A stretch of 54,458 bases of DNA from a virus, in the IMG/VR virus record IMGVR_UViG_3300045256_000069, positions 1 to 54,458 of that record; one strand, given 5' to 3'. The notes below the pieces were generated by a model. It was not told the origin of the DNA. It did no database searches and was given only the letters and a program-made list of their open reading frames with translations. Position 1 is the stretch's first letter. Every line of letters starts with the position of its first letter. This document shows, piece after piece, positions 8,883-17,866 of the stretch. Both the position numbers and the translations under genes were made by a program.

Positions 8883-9763
8883 AGACTATCGGCGGGTCGC
8901 TTCAGACCGCAATCGAAGCTGAGACGACTTACCTGTGCCGTATTTGGGAGCTCCAGCTTTCAAACGGCACAATTCTTTATTTTACGGATCACGATCAGGA
9001 CGTGGTCTATAGCGGCCAGACATACAAGGCTGATCCCGGCGTCACCGTGTCAGCGTTGATGGCCACGACGGCAGGCGGACAGAACGCCACGCTGACTGTG
9101 CAGTTCAAGACGTCCTACATCACCGAGTCGATGGTTCGTCGCGGTCAGCTTGACGATGCGATCTTCGTGCTCAGCGCAGTCGACTGGACCAACACTTCGC
9201 TCGGCGCCATCCCATTGTTCACAGGATCGCTGGCCGATGTCGAGTGGCACGACAAGCTGATGGCGGTCATCACCATCCGCGCGGGGCTTGCTGCCGCGTC
9301 GGACAACACCGCCGGTGAGTTCTATTCGCGCACCTGCCGCGCCAAGCTCGGCGACAGCCGCTGTCAGGTCAATCTCACCTCGCTGTCCATCGCGTTGACT
9401 GTGGCGAGCGTCACGGCGTCAGGCCTGTCATTCACGGCAACGGCGGTCAATGCGTCGGCCACCAACTACTTTGCCCTCGGCGTCATCGAATGGGCGACAG
9501 GCGACAACGCTGGATTGATTGACGAGGTACAGGCGAACGTGACGGGCACCGGGTTGGTGACGTTGGCGCTCCAGCCTCGCTTCCCGATCCAAGTCGGCGA
9601 TACGGGAACGATCAAGCCTGGGTGCAACAAGGAAGCAGTGACGTGCAAGAACAAGTTCAACAACTTGGTCAATATGCGCGCTGAGCCTTATGCCCCACCG
9701 CCGAATGCCAACCTCATGGCCAACTGGCAGCCGCCTCCTCTCGCGCCTCTGGTAGGAAGCTAA
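8879..9763 (+). CDS. DUF2163 / BR0599-like tail tip protein
   Basis: This 294-residue protein has an N-terminal DUF2163 region (TTYLCRIWELQLSNGTILYF, TDHDQDVVYSGQTY) and a C-terminal BR0599-like part carrying Cys residues (TCRAKLGDSRCQVN; GCNKEAVTCKNKFNN). This pairing follows DUF2460 in alphaproteobacterial phages and GTAs. It forms part of the baseplate hub that contacts the cell envelope. The four or more cysteines suggest a bound metal or cluster, as inferred for GTA hub proteins. Confidence 0.85.
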   Translation: MKTIGGSLQTAIEAETTYLCRIWELQLSNGTILYFTDHDQDVVYSGQTYKADPGVTVSALMATTAGGQNATLTVQFKTSYITESMVRRGQLDDAIFVLSAVDWTNTSLGAIPLFTGSLADVEWHDKLMAVITIRAGLAAASDNTAGEFYSRTCRAKLGDSRCQVNLTSLSIALTVASVTASGLSFTATAVNASATNYFALGVIEWATGDNAGLIDEVQANVTGTGLVTLALQPRFPIQVGDTGTIKPGCNKEAVTCKNKFNNLVNMRAEPYAPPPNANLMANWQPPPLAPLVGS

Positions 9764-9764
9764 C

Positions 9765-12700
9765 ATGGTCCTCGACATCAACTGGGGTTCACCCTACACG
9801 GGCGCTCCTCTCACCATCGATCCCAACTCGCAGCTCGCGCAGAACCTCAACTTCTACACGGGCACGCTCAAGGGACCTGTGGGCGGAGTCGGTAGCATTG
9901 GAAGCGATAGCCCGACGTGGGGACAGCCGATCCCGATCACATGGGGCAAGGTGAAGATCAGCGTGCCGGTGTTGCAGATGCTGCCGCTCCGTCGGCGGTA
10001 CGAGCTTCTGCGCAGCTACGCTTACGGGATCGACTCGCACAGCAGCGTGAGCGGTACAGACTACGCCACGTACTTCACCGCCGACTTCGTGCTCAGCCTC
10101 GGTTACAGTGGCGACACGACACGGCGCAAGATCATCAACAGGCTGTGGCTTGATGGCACGCTTGTGTATCAGGCAAACTCCGCATCCGCCAATCGCCAGC
10201 GGTTCGTGTTCTTCCCCGAGAGCGAGACAGCACCGATTGCCGATCAGCTGGCCGCTGGCACAGTCGACCCTGTGGCATATCGCGGGCTGAACTGGCTGCT
10301 CATGCTCGACACGCCCATCAATTCGCCTGGCTATCTTCGCAAGACGATGCCGAAGGTGGACATTGAGCTGTTCGACTATGCCATCACTTCCACGCCGGCT
10401 ACGAACTTCACGCCGCTCACTGCCGGCTCGCCTGGGCCTGGCGTCAGCAACAGCTCGACGTTCTACGACTGGGACGACGGCTATCTCTTCACTGTGGACA
10501 CCAACGATGTGATCCACAAGTGGAACGTCATCACAGGCGGCGAGATCGATAACTACCCGATCACGAACAAGACCACGCCTTGGTCGAACGTCGGTGCATC
10601 GACTGCCTGCACCTCGTTTGTCAAGATCAACGGCAAGCGGTTCATCACCGCCGAGATGGACAACGGCTCGAACCGCGACTACTTTGTCGTGATCGATCTA
10701 GACACAGGCGCAGTGACCGACTACTTCGGGTTGAGCACGACCGGCGGCGTGTTCTTCACCAACAACTACGGCGCTGACGAGATTGCCAACCAGTTCACTC
10801 ACATGCCGATGGTCACAGGTATCGTCGGCAGCCAGCAGGCGTTCGTGCTCATGGGCACGCTTGGCGGCGGTGAGTACCTGTGGCAGATCAATGACGCCGG
10901 TCAACTCATCTACCGCGGTCATGACAACGCCTATCCTCGTCCGAAGACAGCCTCACAGGAAGGCGTGCTCGATCACGACACGGGCGACTGCTATTTCATC
11001 GTGTCGCGCGAACCGAGCAGTGGTGGCGCTGAGTCGACTGACTTGCTGGTTGTGACGCGAGGCGGCAACGTCCGCTACATCACCGCACCATTTGCCGCGT
11101 CGGGCCTTACGCTCATTGCTGCGTTCCCCACGGCCGATGACTGCTTTGTGCTGTTCGAGACCAATGGCACGACGGTTCAGATCAGGAAGGTTGACCCGAT
11201 CAACCTGACTGTGGTCAAGACGTTGAGCGGTGGCAGCTGTCCTCCCTTCCCGTCCGGCGCGACGATCTCCCCGACGTGGCAGCAGTCGAACACGCAGGGC
11301 TTGTTCATCGGTTGGATGGTCATTACCGGCAACACGTTCTACAAGCTTGACATGCTGGCGATGACCTACACTTCCTGGACGCTGTCGCCGACGCCGACGG
11401 TCACGGGCGTGCCGGTGTACGACTCGATTGACAACAAGTTCTACGACGCGTCCGGCACTGCCGTCAAGGAGATCACAGTCGGTCCGCAGGACACTGACCG
11501 CGTAGCGCTCGAGGACATCCTCCTCGGCCTGTGCGTTCGCGCCGGCTACGATCCCGCAGACGTCATCATCGAGAACATCGATGACCTCGTGACCGGCGCA
11601 ATCATCTCGGCTGCCTTCAACCTGCGAGACGTGCTCAACAACCTGAAGGAGGTATACCGCTTCCGCATCGTTGAGCGTGGCGGCAAACTCGTGCTAACGC
11701 GTCGTGCTCGCGGGGCATCGTTCACCAATCCCGACTGGGTTGTGCAGGAGGAAGACCGCTGCGTACTCGATGAAGAGGAAGGCGTCTACCTCACGATCCG
11801 CACACGTCGCACGACCGACACCAACGTTCCGTCGAAGGTCTCGCTGACCTACATTGGCGAGGATTACAACTATCTGCCGTTCACCTACACGTACCAGCGC
11901 CCGGATGGCACGACCGTGTCCGAGAAGACAGCGGACTACACCGTGCCAATCGTCATGACGCAGGCCGAGGCTGCGGCGCTGGCAGCTCGTATCACCTACG
12001 ATACCGCAGCAGCTCGCATGGAGCACGAGTTCCGTTTGCCGCAGGCGTTTCTCGCGATGGAGCCCGGCGACACGATCAATCTGTACCGCGATGGCTTTAT
12101 CGATCTGGTGCAGGTTGACGAGCTGACAGTCAACGGCGACTTCACTATCGATGTCAAGGCCACATCGATCACGTCGACTCCGGCACCGACGTACCTCGAC
12201 GCCGACATTACCTCGCCTGAGATCGACCAGCCTGTGCTATATGGCGATGGCCGCTCGGCACTGCTTGTGCTCGACACCACGCCGTTCGTGCAGGGGCAGG
12301 CATTCGCCGATGATCGCAATCCGATCTACTATGCTGTCTACGGCGATGGCCGAGGCGAATGGCCGGGCGCTGGCGTCTACTCATCGAAGGACGCGGGCGA
12401 AAGCTACGACCTCATTGGCCAGCTGAAGACCGAAGCGATCATCGGTCGCTGCCTGACGACGCTGACCGACACGAACTCGCTCGGCATCGACCGCACGACT
12501 GCTGGTGACATCAACGTCCGCTTCACATCGGGCGACAAGACCCGCGTTGCGACCGTGACGACGACCGAGATGCTCAACGGCAAGAACCGCATCCTCATCG
12601 GCGACGTTGGCAGGTGGGAACTGATCGGGTTCGAGACGGTCACACAGAACGCTGACGGCTCGACCACGTTGAGTGGCACAGTACGCGGGATGCGCGGCAC

Positions 12701-13229
12701 CGACGTCTTCATGGGAACGCACACGAGCACCGACCGAGTAGTCTACCTCGACGATGCCGCCGACCAGCCGTTCTACGCACTGCTGAGCACTAGCCAGGAT
12801 GGCAACATCCAGAAGGTCAAGGCAGGTGGCGATGCGTCCGTTCTGCGCATGACTCCTCCCGTGAGCTACACAGTCAACAAGAACGGTCGCAAGCCTTTCG
12901 CCGTCATGAACCCGCGCGCAGTGCTTGCCGGCGGCAATGACATCACGCTCACGTGGTCGAGGCGCAACCGTAGCCAGCAGACGATGATCGACGGCACGGC
13001 GTTGACCGACCTCGATGAGACTGCTGAAACTTACGATGTGGAAATCTATAGCGGCTCGACTCTCAAGCGTACCGTAACGGTGACGAGCCCCACCTACACC
13101 TACACATCAGCGAACCAGACCACCGACGGATTTACTCCGCCGTTGGTTTCGCTTAAGGTAATCATCTACCAGGTCTCATCTGTCGCTGGCCGTGGCTTTG
13201 GAAGGAGCGTGACTCTCGATGTCGAATAA
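9765..13229 (+). CDS. Large tail hub / host-specificity protein
   Basis: This 1154-residue protein is the central tail-tip protein. The N-terminus (about 1-200) and a phage-tail_3-type region (about 600-830) look like the hub. Between them, about residues 205-585, lies a run of short beta blades with repeated YFVVIDLDTGAV- and HKWNVITGGEI-like strands, resembling a beta-propeller. The C-terminal third (about 835-1154) is beta-rich with a fibronectin-like end. It probably mixes scaffold and receptor-contact functions. The propeller insertion is an inference from strand repetition. Confidence 0.75.
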   Translation: MVLDINWGSPYTGAPLTIDPNSQLAQNLNFYTGTLKGPVGGVGSIGSDSPTWGQPIPITWGKVKISVPVLQMLPLRRRYELLRSYAYGIDSHSSVSGTDYATYFTADFVLSLGYSGDTTRRKIINRLWLDGTLVYQANSASANRQRFVFFPESETAPIADQLAAGTVDPVAYRGLNWLLMLDTPINSPGYLRKTMPKVDIELFDYAITSTPATNFTPLTAGSPGPGVSNSSTFYDWDDGYLFTVDTNDVIHKWNVITGGEIDNYPITNKTTPWSNVGASTACTSFVKINGKRFITAEMDNGSNRDYFVVIDLDTGAVTDYFGLSTTGGVFFTNNYGADEIANQFTHMPMVTGIVGSQQAFVLMGTLGGGEYLWQINDAGQLIYRGHDNAYPRPKTASQEGVLDHDTGDCYFIVSREPSSGGAESTDLLVVTRGGNVRYITAPFAASGLTLIAAFPTADDCFVLFETNGTTVQIRKVDPINLTVVKTLSGGSCPPFPSGATISPTWQQSNTQGLFIGWMVITGNTFYKLDMLAMTYTSWTLSPTPTVTGVPVYDSIDNKFYDASGTAVKEITVGPQDTDRVALEDILLGLCVRAGYDPADVIIENIDDLVTGAIISAAFNLRDVLNNLKEVYRFRIVERGGKLVLTRRARGASFTNPDWVVQEEDRCVLDEEEGVYLTIRTRRTTDTNVPSKVSLTYIGEDYNYLPFTYTYQRPDGTTVSEKTADYTVPIVMTQAEAAALAARITYDTAAARMEHEFRLPQAFLAMEPGDTINLYRDGFIDLVQVDELTVNGDFTIDVKATSITSTPAPTYLDADITSPEIDQPVLYGDGRSALLVLDTTPFVQGQAFADDRNPIYYAVYGDGRGEWPGAGVYSSKDAGESYDLIGQLKTEAIIGRCLTTLTDTNSLGIDRTTAGDINVRFTSGDKTRVATVTTTEMLNGKNRILIGDVGRWELIGFETVTQNADGSTTLSGTVRGMRGTDVFMGTHTSTDRVVYLDDAADQPFYALLSTSQDGNIQKVKAGGDASVLRMTPPVSYTVNKNGRKPFAVMNPRAVLAGGNDITLTWSRRNRSQQTMIDGTALTDLDETAETYDVEIYSGSTLKRTVTVTSPTYTYTSANQTTDGFTPPLVSLKVIIYQVSSVAGRGFGRSVTLDVE

Positions 13230-13965
13230 TCTTGACCTCGACCAGCTTACGACTGGTCAGACCGACAAGGAAACCACGGTCAACACGGCGACGGGGCAGA
13301 TCGATGCCGCGCTCACCGAGGGACTGACCTGCAACCTCACGTCCGGCGACGTGACGCTGACCGCGACACAGTTCCGGCGCAACCAGATTTTCCAGGCGTC
13401 GAACGTCGCCACGTCTGGTCGCAAGATCAACCTGCCGAGCACGAGCATCAAGCGGTCGTTTCTCGTGTTCAATCCCGCGAGCTCGACCAACTCGATTGCT
13501 GTGGTCAAGGGATCGACCAGTCTCAACGTCGGCGTCGGTGAGATCGGTATCTTCTATGCCGACGGCACGACCAACGGCTTGCTCGGTGGATCGCTCGTCG
13601 CGGTCACAGGGACTGTGGCCGATGCGTACTCCGTCGGCACCTCATGCGTTGGCAAGCCGGCCACGTCCGAGAAGCTGATCGTGTTCGCGTTCCCGTACTC
13701 GGCTACGCTCGCCGCGTCGGCGTCGGGATCGCAGTGTGTGGCACAGACTGCCGCCACGGCTCAGACCGACTTCACGCTCAAGAAAAACGGCTCGAGCATC
13801 GGCACGATCCGGTTCGCTGCAGCAGGAACTGTGGCAAGCTATGTTTCTATATCGTCTACCACGTTCGCTGCGGGCGACGTGTTGACAATCGAGGCTCCTG
13901 GCACGCAGGATGCAACGCTTGCCGACATCGGCTTCTCCCTTAAGCTAACCAGGACGAGTAACTAA
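13219..13965 (+). CDS. Tail fibre-like protein with one KNG module
   Basis: A 248-residue, Thr/Ser/Ala-rich beta protein that overlaps the hub gene by 11 bases. The N-terminal half resembles short fibre-attachment proteins. The C-terminal half includes TDFTLKKNGSSIGTIRF...FAAGDVLTIEAP, the same module repeated three times in the protein at 14175. It probably forms a trimeric fibre or its adaptor at the tail tip. Confidence 0.6.
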   Translation: MSNNLDLDQLTTGQTDKETTVNTATGQIDAALTEGLTCNLTSGDVTLTATQFRRNQIFQASNVATSGRKINLPSTSIKRSFLVFNPASSTNSIAVVKGSTSLNVGVGEIGIFYADGTTNGLLGGSLVAVTGTVADAYSVGTSCVGKPATSEKLIVFAFPYSATLAASASGSQCVAQTAATAQTDFTLKKNGSSIGTIRFAAAGTVASYVSISSTTFAAGDVLTIEAPGTQDATLADIGFSLKLTRTSN

Positions 13966-13966
13966 C

Positions 13967-14182
13967 ATGGTCAAGCGCGTCACCAAGTGGTCCCCGGACA
14001 CCTGCGGCTGCATCATCCACTTCGGTTGGGATGACGACACGACGGAAACGGATCGTGTCCACACCTACGAAGCCTACGAGGCGAAGTGCAAAGAGCACGA
14101 GCATCTCGACGGCCAAGAGCTGATGGATGCTGTGGTGGCAAAGAACCGGGCCAAGAACCTAGCGGAGCAGCAGGATGGGTAG
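13967..14182 (+). CDS. Small conserved tail-region protein, 71 aa
   Basis: A short charged protein between two fibre genes, with CGCIIHFGWDDDT near the middle of the N-terminal half and a Lys/Ala-rich helical end. Proteins of this kind often sit among fibre genes in alphaproteobacterial phages, but I cannot name a function. It overlaps the next gene by 8 bases. Confidence 0.65.
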   Translation: MVKRVTKWSPDTCGCIIHFGWDDDTTETDRVHTYEAYEAKCKEHEHLDGQELMDAVVAKNRAKNLAEQQDG

Positions 14183-15413
14183 TGCACTCGTAGGCGTCTC
14201 GACAGTCAGTACGTCGGGCGCCACCTCGGATATCTACTTCGGCTTCTCCGGCAGCCAATCCAACGGTGTTGATCGGTTGAGGCGTCAGTGGAAAGCTGGC
14301 GCCTCTTTCACTGTGCGCAACGCCCGCGTCTATGTGTCGGCGAACACCCGTAGCGCCACATCGAACATCCGCCTGCAGAAGAACGGCAGCAACGCCAATC
14401 TCAATGTCGCGATCACCGCGGGAAACACCGGGTGGTTCGAGGACATCTCAAACACCGACAGTATTGCGGACAACGATCTGCTCAACTGGGCGCTCGTCGC
14501 AGGCACCGGCACGGGCAGCGTTACGTTCGAGACTATCCACGCGACAATCGACACGACTAGCGGCAACTATCCGCTAACTGCCTACGGCTGGGCAGCTACG
14601 ACGCCTCCGGGCCCGTCAGCCGGCAACACCTACTACTTCACGCTCAACGGCGCCCAGGCGGCATCGATGCTGACTGCCGAGGCAAACGCTAAGTGCAAGA
14701 TGCGCTGCACGGGAACGTGGGGCAACATCCAAATCCTTGCACGCTCCAACAGCGTCAGCGTGTCGTCCACGTACCGCTCGCGCAAGAACGGTGCCAACGG
14801 CAACCAGTCAGTCTCGATCCCGGCGACAACTAGCGGCTTGTTCGAAGACGGTACGAACACGGACACGATTGCCGACGGGGATGAAATCAACACGCAGCTC
14901 GTGATCCCGGCAGGTTCCGGATCATTCACAGCTGACTGCGGTGGCTCGATGTTCACCGCGACCGAGAACGCGACGGACCTGTGGACGTGCAACACCAACT
15001 CGAACACCCGCACCAGCTCGACAGCCACCGAGTTCATTGGGCTCGTTGGATCGGGCAATCGTCTGGCGACCGAGGCCAACGCGAACGTCAAGTGGAAGTT
15101 TGCCGCCACATTGTCGAAGCTGCGCGTTCTCGTCACCAGCGCGTCGGGCAACGTCACCGACTTCACTCTACGCAAGAACGGCGCGGACACGTCGCTCAAG
15201 ATCAGCACGATTGTCTCGACCACAGGTTGGTATGAGGACGCGACCAACTCCGTGTCCTTCGCGGTCGATGACCTCGCGTGCATCAAGGTTTCCGCTGCGT
15301 CGTCGGCCACCGTTGTGTGGTACAACGCCGCAGTCAAGTGTGTCATCACCGATGGCGTCGCGGGTGGTGGCGGAGGCGGTGGTCGTCGGCGTCCTCTTAT
15401 CGTCACGAACTAG
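14175..15413 (+). CDS. Tail fibre with three tandem KNG repeats
   Basis: This 412-residue beta protein has three repeats of one module: SNIRLQKNG...GWFEDISNTDSIADNDLL near residue 70, STYRSRKNG...GLFEDGTNTDTIADGDEI near residue 205, and TDFTLRKNG...GWYEDATNSVSFAVDDLA near residue 335. Each looks like a jelly-roll or C1q-like fold of about 130 residues. A Gly run and basic tail end the protein. It is a probable receptor-binding fibre. The start at MGSALVG overlaps the preceding gene. Confidence 0.7.
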   Translation: MGSALVGVSTVSTSGATSDIYFGFSGSQSNGVDRLRRQWKAGASFTVRNARVYVSANTRSATSNIRLQKNGSNANLNVAITAGNTGWFEDISNTDSIADNDLLNWALVAGTGTGSVTFETIHATIDTTSGNYPLTAYGWAATTPPGPSAGNTYYFTLNGAQAASMLTAEANAKCKMRCTGTWGNIQILARSNSVSVSSTYRSRKNGANGNQSVSIPATTSGLFEDGTNTDTIADGDEINTQLVIPAGSGSFTADCGGSMFTATENATDLWTCNTNSNTRTSSTATEFIGLVGSGNRLATEANANVKWKFAATLSKLRVLVTSASGNVTDFTLRKNGADTSLKISTIVSTTGWYEDATNSVSFAVDDLACIKVSAASSATVVWYNAAVKCVITDGVAGGGGGGGRRRPLIVTN

Positions 15414-15422
15414 GGGCACATC

Positions 15423-16142
15423 ATGCGCACTCTCAACAGCTACGTGGTGGACAAGCTCATCCAGTGGGAGGGCGAAGTCCTCTACGCCTACGATGACTTC
15501 GATCCCAAGAAGCGCTTCATTCAGATGGGCATGCCCGTTCGAGGCACGCTGACAATCGGCGTCGGACACACAGGGAAGGACGTAAGGCCCGGGATGCGCA
15601 TAACGCGTGAGCAATCACGCACGCTGCTCATGAGCGACCTGCAGCGCTTCATTTCGCGCGTCGAGAAGACGATCAAAGTCCCGCTCAACGACTATCAGTT
15701 CGGTGCGCTCGTGTCGTTCTGCTTCAACGTCGGCGAAGGTGCATTCGCCAGCAGCAGCCTTGTCAAGAAGCTCAACGCCGGCAATTACAAGGCCGTGCCC
15801 AGCGAGCTGCTCAAGTGGACAAAGTCAAAGGGCAAGGAGATGGAGGGGTTGGTCAATCGACGCAACGCCGAGATCGGTCTGTGGAACAAGGACTCCTTCG
15901 TGGCCAGCGCCAGCGGCGATGTCGATACCCCGAAAGCATCGGCCAGCGCCAAGATCGGCGGTGCGGGATCGGCAGCTGTAGTCGTAGGTGCAGGCGGCGT
16001 CGGTGCAGTCACCGAGATGGCGAACCAGCTCAAGCCCTACGCAGATGTTGAGTTCGTCAAGTACATCCTCATTGGCTTGTCCCTCGTCGGCGTGGCGTTC
16101 ACCGCCTACGCAGCGTGGAAGCGGTACAAGGACTCGATCTGA
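15423..16142 (+). CDS. Endolysin, GH24 lysozyme with C-terminal membrane segment
   Basis: This 239-residue protein cuts peptidoglycan. The GH24 features are WEG (Glu16), AYDD (about residue 24) and GTLTIGVGHT (about residue 45); an insertion of about 15 residues separates the Asp from TIGVGHT. Further on are NDYQFGALVSFCFNVG and RRNAEIGLW. After an Ala/Gly-rich linker, about residues 205-230 form one hydrophobic membrane segment (YILIGLSLVGVAFTAYAAW) with a basic end. No N-terminal signal is present. The stop overlaps the next start (TGATG). Confidence 0.85.
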   Translation: MRTLNSYVVDKLIQWEGEVLYAYDDFDPKKRFIQMGMPVRGTLTIGVGHTGKDVRPGMRITREQSRTLLMSDLQRFISRVEKTIKVPLNDYQFGALVSFCFNVGEGAFASSSLVKKLNAGNYKAVPSELLKWTKSKGKEMEGLVNRRNAEIGLWNKDSFVASASGDVDTPKASASAKIGGAGSAAVVVGAGGVGAVTEMANQLKPYADVEFVKYILIGLSLVGVAFTAYAAWKRYKDSI

Positions 16143-16390
16143 TGCTGTGGCTCATCCGATTTGCCACGTCACCGCTTGGGCGTTATATTGTCGCGCTCGT
16201 TGCGTTGCTCGTGATCATCGCCGGCATATACGTCAAGGGTCGGGGTGACGGCAAGGACAGTGCTCTCACAGGGGTGCAGAAACAAAATGACAAGGCCATC
16301 AAGGAAGCTGACAAAGCTGCTCGCACTGTCGATGACTGTTATCAGTCTGGCGGCGTGTGGGACCGTGCCACCGGCAACTGTCGAAGGTAG
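16142..16390 (+). CDS. Inner-membrane spanin (Rz-like)
   Basis: This 82-residue protein starts with one membrane segment (residues 10-30, YIVALVALLVIIAGIYV), followed by a short charged helical periplasmic part and a terminal CYQSGGVWDRATGNC motif seen in small phage Rz-like proteins. The gene for a lipoprotein is embedded in another frame of its 3' end, which is the diagnostic Rz/Rz1 arrangement. The pair would fuse inner and outer membranes at the end of lysis. Confidence 0.7.
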   Translation: MLWLIRFATSPLGRYIVALVALLVIIAGIYVKGRGDGKDSALTGVQKQNDKAIKEADKAARTVDDCYQSGGVWDRATGNCRR

Positions 16391-16505
16391 TTGCCGTGTG
16401 TTCCCTGACAGCCTCAAGGATGTCGAAGCCACTACGCGAGACGGCAACCGTCGCCTCGCCAACCACTTCGAGCGCGGGGTGTCCGCCGGCTGTTGGTCGC
16501 GATGA
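16287..16505 (+). CDS. Outer-membrane spanin lipoprotein (Rz1-like), embedded
   Basis: This 72-residue lipoprotein has a basic N-terminus, hydrophobic core LLALSMTVISLAAC and a clear lipobox (LAAC), followed by Pro-containing GTVPPATVEG. Its first 104 bases lie inside the Rz-like gene in the +1 frame; the rest extends past it. Two further Cys (in GSCRVF and AGCWS) could form disulphides. It ends ATGA, coupling to the next gene. Confidence 0.7.
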   Translation: MTRPSRKLTKLLALSMTVISLAACGTVPPATVEGSCRVFPDSLKDVEATTRDGNRRLANHFERGVSAGCWSR

Positions 16506-16735
16506 ACGACGAGCCGACCAAGAAGTATGCAGACGTGCCGACACACGTCAGGGCTTTCCTCGAGGACTTGACTGAAGAGGAAGTGGATCAGCTTCAGTCA
16601 AGTATTCGATGGATGCGGAACACCCTCATAGTCCTGGGGTTTGTCAAATGGCTAATTGGAGCTGGAATAATCGCCTTCACCACGATGGCAACAGTAGGCG
16701 AGTCTATCATCAAGATTGGAAAGTCGTGGAAATGA
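16502..16735 (+). CDS. Holin-like small membrane protein
   Basis: A 77-residue protein with an acidic cytoplasmic-type N-terminus (LEDLTEEEVDQLQSS) and one or two hydrophobic segments (TLIVLGFVKWLIGAGIIAF, then TMATVG), ending in a basic tail. Size and place beside the endolysin and spanins suggest a holin that releases the endolysin. The membrane-anchored endolysin leaves open that this instead modulates lysis. It is coupled by ATGA on both sides. Confidence 0.6.
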   Translation: MNDEPTKKYADVPTHVRAFLEDLTEEEVDQLQSSIRWMRNTLIVLGFVKWLIGAGIIAFTTMATVGESIIKIGKSWK

Positions 16736-17262
16736 AGTACTGGGCAATGCGCTTCTTGTCCATCACGGCTCTTGCGCTCGTGATGTTCTGGGCCGGTATA
16801 GCCGGCTGGATGACGAGTGATCGCACTATCCCTGTGCGCGTCGACTACACAACGGTCTTGACGCCCCGTACCGAACGAGGCGGCGTGCTCAAGATCGAGT
16901 ATCAGGTGTACCGAGATCAGCAGTGCCGCACGTTGATCGAGCGAACGATCTTCGACTCGAAGGGCACTCGCCTGTATCTGCCCGACATTGACTACGAGAC
17001 TGTGGGCCCACTGGGTCGTGACACGTTCACGTCGGCAACTGTAGTGCCCTTGATCGCTGAGCCTGGATGGGCGAAGTATCGCGTGACGCTCAGCTATTCT
17101 TGCAACGTGATCCAGAGGCTGTTCTGGCCGATTGTCGATCAGCGTCCCGACATGCCGTTCTATATATCTGCTGAAATGAAAGAGTCGAGCCTCCACGATG
17201 GTGAGGGCCCGACTCGAGTAGAACGTGTGGCTTGGTCAGGCAGCGCCCGTCGAGCGCGTTGA
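16732..17262 (+). CDS. Membrane-anchored protein of the lysis region, unknown role
   Basis: This 176-residue protein has one N-terminal membrane anchor (about 7-25, FLSITALALVMFWAGIAGW) and a beta-rich external domain with IPVRVDYTTVLTPR, EYQVYRDQQC and CNVIQRLFWPIVDQRPDMPF. I recognise the pattern from lysis-end genes in alphaproteobacterial phages but not its function. It overlaps the converging gene on the other strand by 27 bases at its 3' end. Confidence 0.65.
   Translation: MKYWAMRFLSITALALVMFWAGIAGWMTSDRTIPVRVDYTTVLTPRTERGGVLKIEYQVYRDQQCRTLIERTIFDSKGTRLYLPDIDYETVGPLGRDTFTSATVVPLIAEPGWAKYRVTLSYSCNVIQRLFWPIVDQRPDMPFYISAEMKESSLHDGEGPTRVERVAWSGSARRAR
17182..17215. terminator. Hairpin at the convergent gene boundary
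   Basis: GAGTCG pairs with CGACTC, with a further short stem (GCC/GGC) after one mismatch and a loop of about 14 bases. It lies where the rightward late operon meets the leftward operon, inside the last codons of the rightward gene. There is no U-tract, so a stop to transcription in either direction is only a possibility. Confidence 0.3.
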
Positions 17263-17499
17263 CGGGGTTAGTGCATCGGCGACAGCACGACTACCGAGCT
17301 CGGAAGGCGAAGGTGCGCGCAGCGAAGCGAATGTCTTGGGCTGCGCCTTGTCGACCACCATGCCCTTGATGATGTCCTCGAGCTGATCGAGGTTGTCCTC
17401 GTCCTTCACCGACCACTTGTCGTTGCCGACGAGATCGTGCTGCGCGCGGATGTATGCACCCCGCAGCTCAGCGTGATGTTCCCTGGCGGTCTTTGCCAT
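17236..17499 (-). CDS. Small helical protein, 87 aa
   Basis: A hydrophilic protein starting MAKTAREHHAELRGAYIRAQ, with an acidic middle (DEDNLDQLEDIIKGM). AGGAG lies eight bases before the ATG. No family recognised. It is the last leftward gene and overlaps the 3' end of the rightward late operon by 27 bases and the preceding gene by 32. Confidence 0.55.
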   Translation of the reverse strand: MAKTAREHHAELRGAYIRAQHDLVGNDKWSVKDEDNLDQLEDIIKGMVVDKAQPKTFASLRAPSPSELGSRAVADALTPSTRSTGAA

Positions 17500-17764
17500 G
17501 CTCGTTACTCCTTACGTGAACCTGGGCGTCAACGCACGCCCCGCGATCCGTGCCAGACAGGACACGGAAACCTTCGCAGACAGCGCCACGACGGCCGACC
17601 TGGTAGGTCTGCATCACGTCGTCCATGCTGTCGTGCAACTCGATGATCTTGGCGGTGCCCGTCGTGTAGCGCTCGACCACGAACCGGCCTGTGGGAGCAT
17701 TGGACACTTGGGCGAGGGCGGGGCTCGACACGATGACGAGCAGTGCGGCGAGAGCGGTCTTCAT
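17468..17764 (-). CDS. Secreted small protein, 98 aa
   Basis: An obvious Sec signal peptide (TALAALLVIVSSPALA, cleavage before QVSNAP) is followed by about 80 residues including two Cys (GAVCEGF and GACVDA) that may pair. GGAGGT sits just before the ATG. It lies after a strong terminator in the same direction, so it may have its own promoter or be made from read-through. A phage-encoded periplasmic protein could act in superinfection exclusion or envelope change; this is speculation. Confidence 0.65.
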   Translation of the reverse strand: MKTALAALLVIVSSPALAQVSNAPTGRFVVERYTTGTAKIIELHDSMDDVMQTYQVGRRGAVCEGFRVLSGTDRGACVDAQVHVRSNEHGKDRQGTSR

Positions 17765-17797
17765 GTTCACCTCCATGGCAACATTGTTAAACAGGTG

Positions 17798-17840
17798 GGA
17801 AAGAAAAGGGGCCCAGCGCACAGGAAACACTGGACCCCTT
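17798..17840 (-). terminator. Rho-independent terminator downstream of the helicase gene
   Basis: On the minus strand, AAGGGGTCCAG pairs with CTGGGCCCCTT (one G-T pair) and is followed by TTCTTTCCC. It lies 27 bases after the helicase stop, a good position to end the replication operon. Confidence 0.75.
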
Positions 17841-17866
17841 GCCGCCATCAGCTGGGACGCTGTTGG

